Below, one piece after another: positions 8,901 to 11,422 of a DNA stretch of 11,422 nucleotides. The first letter of the stretch is position 1. Each line of letters begins with the position of its first letter. The stretch lies in NCBI GenBank assembly GCA_027596945.1, contig JADGJH010001191.1, positions 1-11,422 of the forward strand. Direction: 5' to 3'. The notes beneath the pieces were generated by a model, which searched no databases, was not told the origin of the DNA, and saw only the letters and a program-made list of their open reading frames with translations. A program made the translations under genes and the position numbers. Source of the DNA: Physocladia obscura (taxonomy: Eukaryota; Chytridiomycota; Chytridiomycetes; Chytridiales; Chytriomycetaceae).

Positions 8901-11295
8901 CAATTCGTTTCAAAGAAATGGATGCGTTTGTTGCGTTTGTAGAGCTTCCTGGTTTAGCTGCAGGAAGAACAGCGAGTAGCTTTTCTGCTTTATTAATTGA
9001 AGGCTCGAACCACTTATCTTCAATGATATTTTCATCAAACTTCAATGCGGACGTCATCAGAGTTGATCCTATTGTTGATTTTGCAAAGTAATTATTGTTT
9101 TTTGATACGTCTGTTTCTTAATTCTAATTTTGTTAAGACGGCTACTTTGGTCAATTATATGTTGGTATGAAAAAGAAGAAACTGGGTTTGCGCCTATTGG
9201 ACTTTCAGTTATGTCTCAAACTGCGGCAACCGCTTTTTTGGCACTTTCAGTCAGTTGTATCAGATCCAAAGATTTTCGCTCTTTATGGTGGATTGTTGGT
9301 TTGAGCGACAGATTTTTTGAAGTTCTTGTTGGCGGTGCCAAAAAAAAGAATCTAAAACCTCTTATTCTGGACTTGCTTACGCAAAGAGAGCCAATTGTGA
9401 GTTTGTTTTTTTTTCATGGTGTGTTCATTATTAATTTGCTTTTTCCTGCTTTTCCTTTTTTTTAGATTCAACCAGACTCTGAAAGCGACGACGATTCGGA
9501 CTCCGATTTTTACGGGGAAAATACAGCAGAAAAGAGTTTACTGGCAGAAGAGCTTTTGTTGTCAGTTGCATTACAGCATATTGGTCTTGATTTTCAAGTT
9601 TTTGTGAGGCATTTGAAGGACGGAGGGAATGTCGATGAAGCATATGGGTTCTTATCCGAAGTAGTATTAACGAAGCTCTCCTCTTTGTTGTTTGATATGC
9701 ACAACAATGTTCGCGAAAAATGGACAGAAAAAACCAAATTCAAGATTGGTAAAACGATGTATTTTAATTATTTCTCACATATAAATTTAATCAATTTTTC
9801 CAGCAAAACTGTCGACTTATTTGCTCAATAATTATTCCAAGGGAGTTTGGGCGTTAATCAAGCGAACTGCGAATGTGAAGAAGTTGGCAAGAGAAATAGT
9901 TTCAGATTCTCTCCTTGGAGACAAACCTGTCGAAGCGCCAGTAACCTCTTCAGTACCAATACTGTTAACTCAAGATGAAAACCCAGAAGTTTTTGAAGAT
10001 ATTTCACCATCCAAAAAATCAGTTCATTACTATGATGAAACCAGTTACGAAATCGTCTTCAGGACTAAAGATATCATCGGCACGTTTGCTATAAATCCAT
10101 TGGATCAAAACTGCTTTGCTGTTGCGACACACGACACAATTGTGGAATTTGATTTAGAAACTTCTATATTATTTAATTCGGTAAATATTTGAATTTAGTT
10201 TCTTCAAATTCTAATCTTTTTTTTTTCTACTTCAGCGGAAAGAAGTTTTGGCAAAAAGACGAGAATCTGTTGATGATCTGGCGATCAAATCATTAAATCG
10301 CTTCCTGGAACCAAAAAATCCTCATCTTCAACGAACTTCAGACACAGAAAATATTCGAAGAAACCTAAGTTATGATTCATTGCAAAAGGCCGTTAAAGAT
10401 TCCATGATGGATCTTCGCCGTAGAGGTTTGTACAGCTTTTTATACAACTAATAATAAGAAAAACAACAAAACAAGATTCCGACTTGGACAGTGGACGACG
10501 AATTCACAGAGAAGTTGGATCAGTGTCTTCGTTGGAGGCTCATCCAACTTTGAACTACTGTAAATATTCATTAATTTGTATTCTTTTCAGTGTTTATTAA
10601 AATATTAATAAAAAAAAGATTTGGCTGGGGTTGGTGATGGAAATTCCGAATCAATTGTCAAGCTCTACCAATTTGGTCAAAAAGGAGATTTGGTTTCTTA
10701 CGCCAGCGGAACATCAGCTCGTATCACAAAGTGCCGCTTTGATCCTTTTGGCGGGCGATTTGGTTGTAGTGACGCCAAAGGAGAACTCCGCTTATGGAAA
10801 TTTGATGCCACAGAACAAGCTTTGCATCCAACGCAAGTCCTCTCTTGTAACTCCGCAATAACAAACGACTTTGTGTTTGTAAACTCTTCAACTTTGATTG
10901 CTACAGCTGGCGTTTCTTCAAACGGAAGGTAATAATTTTAATATCACTTTTAACAAGAATTGAACTACTTTTTATAGTAATATTTGCTTATGGGATACCT
11001 TATTGCCAACGCAAAAATCACGAGTCAAAAGTTTTCACATGACGGAAGGTGGTGCTTATTCAATAGCTCATACAAATCGCTATCAATCAATAGTATCGGG
11101 AGGAAAAAAGGGAGATATATGTAAGGCTAATTTTTGTTATAGTTCTTTTTCTTATATTTTTTTTTAGTTATCTTCGATGTTCGGCAAATGAGACATCGGA
11201 AAACATTTCATGCTCATGAAACCACAGTCAAATCTCTTTTCGTTGATGAGGACAATGGATTGTTGATATCTGGATCAGCTGGTGGCGACATCAAG
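2903..11295 (+). CDS. DMXL: DMX-like / Rabconnectin-3 alpha (Rav1 family), V-ATPase assembly factor, 3'-partial
   Basis: Proposed exons: 2903-2998, 3098-3259, 3348-3498, 3555-3678, 3739-3860, 3916-4009, 4095-4623, 4680-4818, 4875-5122, 5182-5509, 5561-5850, 5898-6001, 6051-6209, 6263-6709, 6773-7049, 7093-7201, 7320-7517, 7583-7833, 7880-9087, 9138-9396, 9466-9748, 9804-10180, 10236-10425, 10476-10559, 10619-10928, 10978-11120, 11168-11295. The phases agree throughout and give 2270 residues; vertebrate homologues have about 3000. Family landmarks appear in the right order: KFSPDGSLFASIG, AHPRPVN-like LPHPRPVNNFEWR, AWAFYSD, CALFYLCLKKK, RWRKAAVKNAFALLGKQRY, CPGLALDMLAKA, SNICLWDT, IFDVRQ. In the known family this protein works with WDR7 and Rogdi (the RAVE/mRAVE complex) to join V1 to Vo on acidic vesicles. 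The ATG at 2903 is chosen because exon 2 has no in-frame ATG and this exon joins it in phase. The last exon lies outside the window. Exon 1, the junctions at 5850 and 7201, and the 3' end are the least certain. Confidence 0.9.
3348..5122 (+). other. N-terminal WD40 propeller of gene 2
   Basis: Exons 3-9 encode roughly residues 87-555. Successive WD-type blades can be seen: GRILAAVARGRDVRVY (begun in exon 2), HSGDVTCIDWSPNG, KFSPDGSLFASIGLNDRFVKIW, LLTVSNDSIARIW, FAVGETGSVVVWGV, and CGHTEPIIRFSRHP followed by FASISINSDINIY. Two of these match DMXL family sequences well, the LPHPRPVNNFEWR stretch and the SNDSIARIW blade. In RAVE-type proteins this propeller is part of the scaffold that docks on the V-ATPase. 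A non-conserved S/N-rich insert lies between blades, near 4190-4550. Confidence 0.85.
5182..6209 (+). other. Second WD-like block of gene 2
   Basis: Exons 10-13 (about residues 556-849) carry weaker blade-like segments: LLVEWIPNSNLAIVSNGRSVSVYE, HLVLAVCAQERKSYLWQV, SFLTAEKSGICKLWGIE, HWEVSVWQD, and MSSDGQTLIAVATKSGVDVF. DMXL and Rav1 carry two N-terminal propellers before the helical core, and this block sits where the second belongs. It contains a 51-base intron (5510-5560) and a weakly defined junction (5851-5897). Confidence 0.75.
6738..6752 (+). repeat. Poly-T run of 15 in an intron
   Basis: Fifteen consecutive T fall within the intron 6710-6772 of gene 2. They act as the polypyrimidine tract of that intron. 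The length may be polymorphic or miscounted, but the run lies outside coding sequence. Confidence 0.8.
7202..7319 (+). other. Longest intron of gene 2, homopolymer-rich
   Basis: This 118-base segment has 18 T at 7220-7237, 8 A at 7311-7318 and 9 A at 7321-7329 just inside the next exon. The only donor/acceptor pair that restores the frame is GTTA|gtttg with aaaag at 7319. The stronger-looking donor at 7198 (gttagt) puts the next exon out of frame. The boundaries are therefore uncertain, and a base-count error in one of the runs would change the best model. Confidence 0.5.
8195..8475 (+). repeat. Six DW[GS]xP-type motifs in gene 2 linker
   Basis: In exon 19, about residues 1381-1475, the motifs run FDWGSPV, IDWSIPV, IDWSTPI, MDWGAPV, FDWGAPI and LDWSISE. 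They are spaced 14-21 residues apart by S/Q/A/T-rich linkers. Each has a hydrophobic residue, D-W, G or S, a variable residue and usually P. DW-containing motifs of this general kind exist in DMXL proteins. The regular six-copy array suggests multivalent binding to one partner. Confidence 0.85.
8476..8610 (+). other. Acidic, charged helix region after the DW array
   Basis: This part of exon 19 encodes DPLDEYEAFKASMKKP, then DDEEDDLDKEMRELERQLNG. The dense D/E and alternating charges suggest a disordered acidic stretch running into a short coiled coil. It links the DW motifs to the next helical region, which begins near 8650. Confidence 0.65.
8650..10559 (+). other. Helical region between DW linker and C-terminal propeller
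   Basis: The end of exon 19 through exon 24 (about residues 1535-2057) is mostly predicted helix by eye, for example RLLWSIICWYEKE, AATAFLALSVSC and LAEELLLSVALQHIGLDF. A second acidic patch, PDSESDDDSDSDFYGE, is near 9472-9525. From about 10040 the family's pre-propeller signature appears: SYEIVFRTKDIIGTFAINP, then AVATHDTIVEFDLE, RKEVLAKRR, and EAHPTLNYYLAGVGDG across the last junction. The order matches DMXL proteins. Confidence 0.75.
10619..11295 (+). other. C-terminal WD40 propeller of gene 2 (incomplete)
   Basis: Exons 25-27 (about residues 2077-2270) encode consecutive blades: LAGVGDG...VKLYQFG, ARITKCRFDPFGGRFGCSDAKGELRLW, LIATAGVSSNGSNICLWDT, YQSIVSGGKKGDIYIFDVRQ and AHETTVKSLFVDEDNGLLISGSAGGDIK. 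The family ends about 60-80 residues further on, with the last blade, so one or two exons lie beyond the window. Confidence 0.85.
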
Positions 11296-11298
11296 GTT

Positions 11299-11324
11299 GT
11301 GTGTGTGTGTGTGTGTGTGTGTGT
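11299..11324 (+). repeat. (GT)13 microsatellite next to a splice donor
   Basis: Thirteen GT units start three bases after the exon-intron boundary AAG|gtt at 11295-11296. The repeat is the first part of the intron after exon 27. Such repeats vary in length between individuals and could influence donor use, since every unit offers a GT. Confidence 0.9.
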
Positions 11325-11422
11325 TAGTGTGTGAAATATTTTGATTGTTTTTGTGATTGATTTAGTTTGAAAAATTTATATAATACACATCTACTAGAAA
11401 AAGATACTAACCATACTCTAAT
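11325..11422 (+). other. Intron sequence to window end
   Basis: These bases are AT-rich and contain two acceptor-like AG sites (11364-11365 and 11396-11397). Each would lead to an in-frame stop after five to seven codons that do not match the family's last blade. I see no supported exon here and take it as intron running past the window edge. Confidence 0.5.

Noticed and set aside
11366..11383. Terminal mini-exon after tttag giving FEKFI and a stop.
   Set aside because: It would delete the last WD blade, which the family retains, and the peptide has no similarity to it. The true last exon is more likely outside the window.
1..11422. Mobile element, viral insertion, tRNA, CRISPR or prokaryotic operon.
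   Set aside because: I saw no inverted terminal repeats, transposase or polymerase motifs, tRNA-like cloverleaf or spaced direct repeats. The genes are spliced and eukaryotic.

Overview
The window is eukaryotic nuclear DNA. It is AT-rich, its genes are cut by many small introns (mostly 43-70 bases, GT...AG, with T-rich tracts before the acceptor), and the spacing between genes is very short. The small introns and packed same-strand genes suggest a compact invertebrate genome, possibly a nematode. That placement is an inference: the acceptor sites are more variable than the strict TTTTCAG of Caenorhabditis, and no rRNA or mitochondrial marker is present. I see no bacterial, phage, CRISPR, transposon or tRNA features.

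Gene 1 (about 160-2844, + strand, 5' end outside the window) encodes at least 875 residues. A short N-terminal segment has an RRM-like alternation of strands and helices. A very long, disordered Q/N/G/S-rich tail follows, with RGG-like patches and three copies of a [VI]xLP[DN]DEW-type motif. Two of these copies lie in an obvious tandem duplication. I do not recognise the family. The tail resembles those of RNA-granule proteins.

Gene 2 (2903 to past 11295, + strand, 3' end outside the window) is recognisable across its whole length as a DMX-like / Rabconnectin-3 alpha protein (DMXL1/DMXL2 in vertebrates, Rbcn-3A in flies, Rav1 in yeast). This is the large WD-repeat subunit of the complex that reassembles and activates the V-ATPase. 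I reconstructed 27 exons. Their phases agree from end to end, giving 6810 coding bases, or 2270 residues, up to the window edge. The order is: a new N-terminus, an N-terminal WD40 propeller, a second WD-like block, the Rav1p C-terminal helical core, a linker with six DW motifs and an acidic stretch, a helical region, and a C-terminal WD40 propeller.

The stop codon of gene 1, an AATAAA signal and the most likely ATG of gene 2 fall within 61 bases on the same strand. This is the spacing expected of an operon with trans-splicing, but the sequence alone cannot prove it. Other points of interest are a CpG-rich first exon in gene 2, the repeated tryptophan/acidic linear motifs in both proteins, a conserved helix apparently lost at a homopolymer-rich intron, a stop-free intron of 51 bases, and a (GT)13 microsatellite touching a splice donor.
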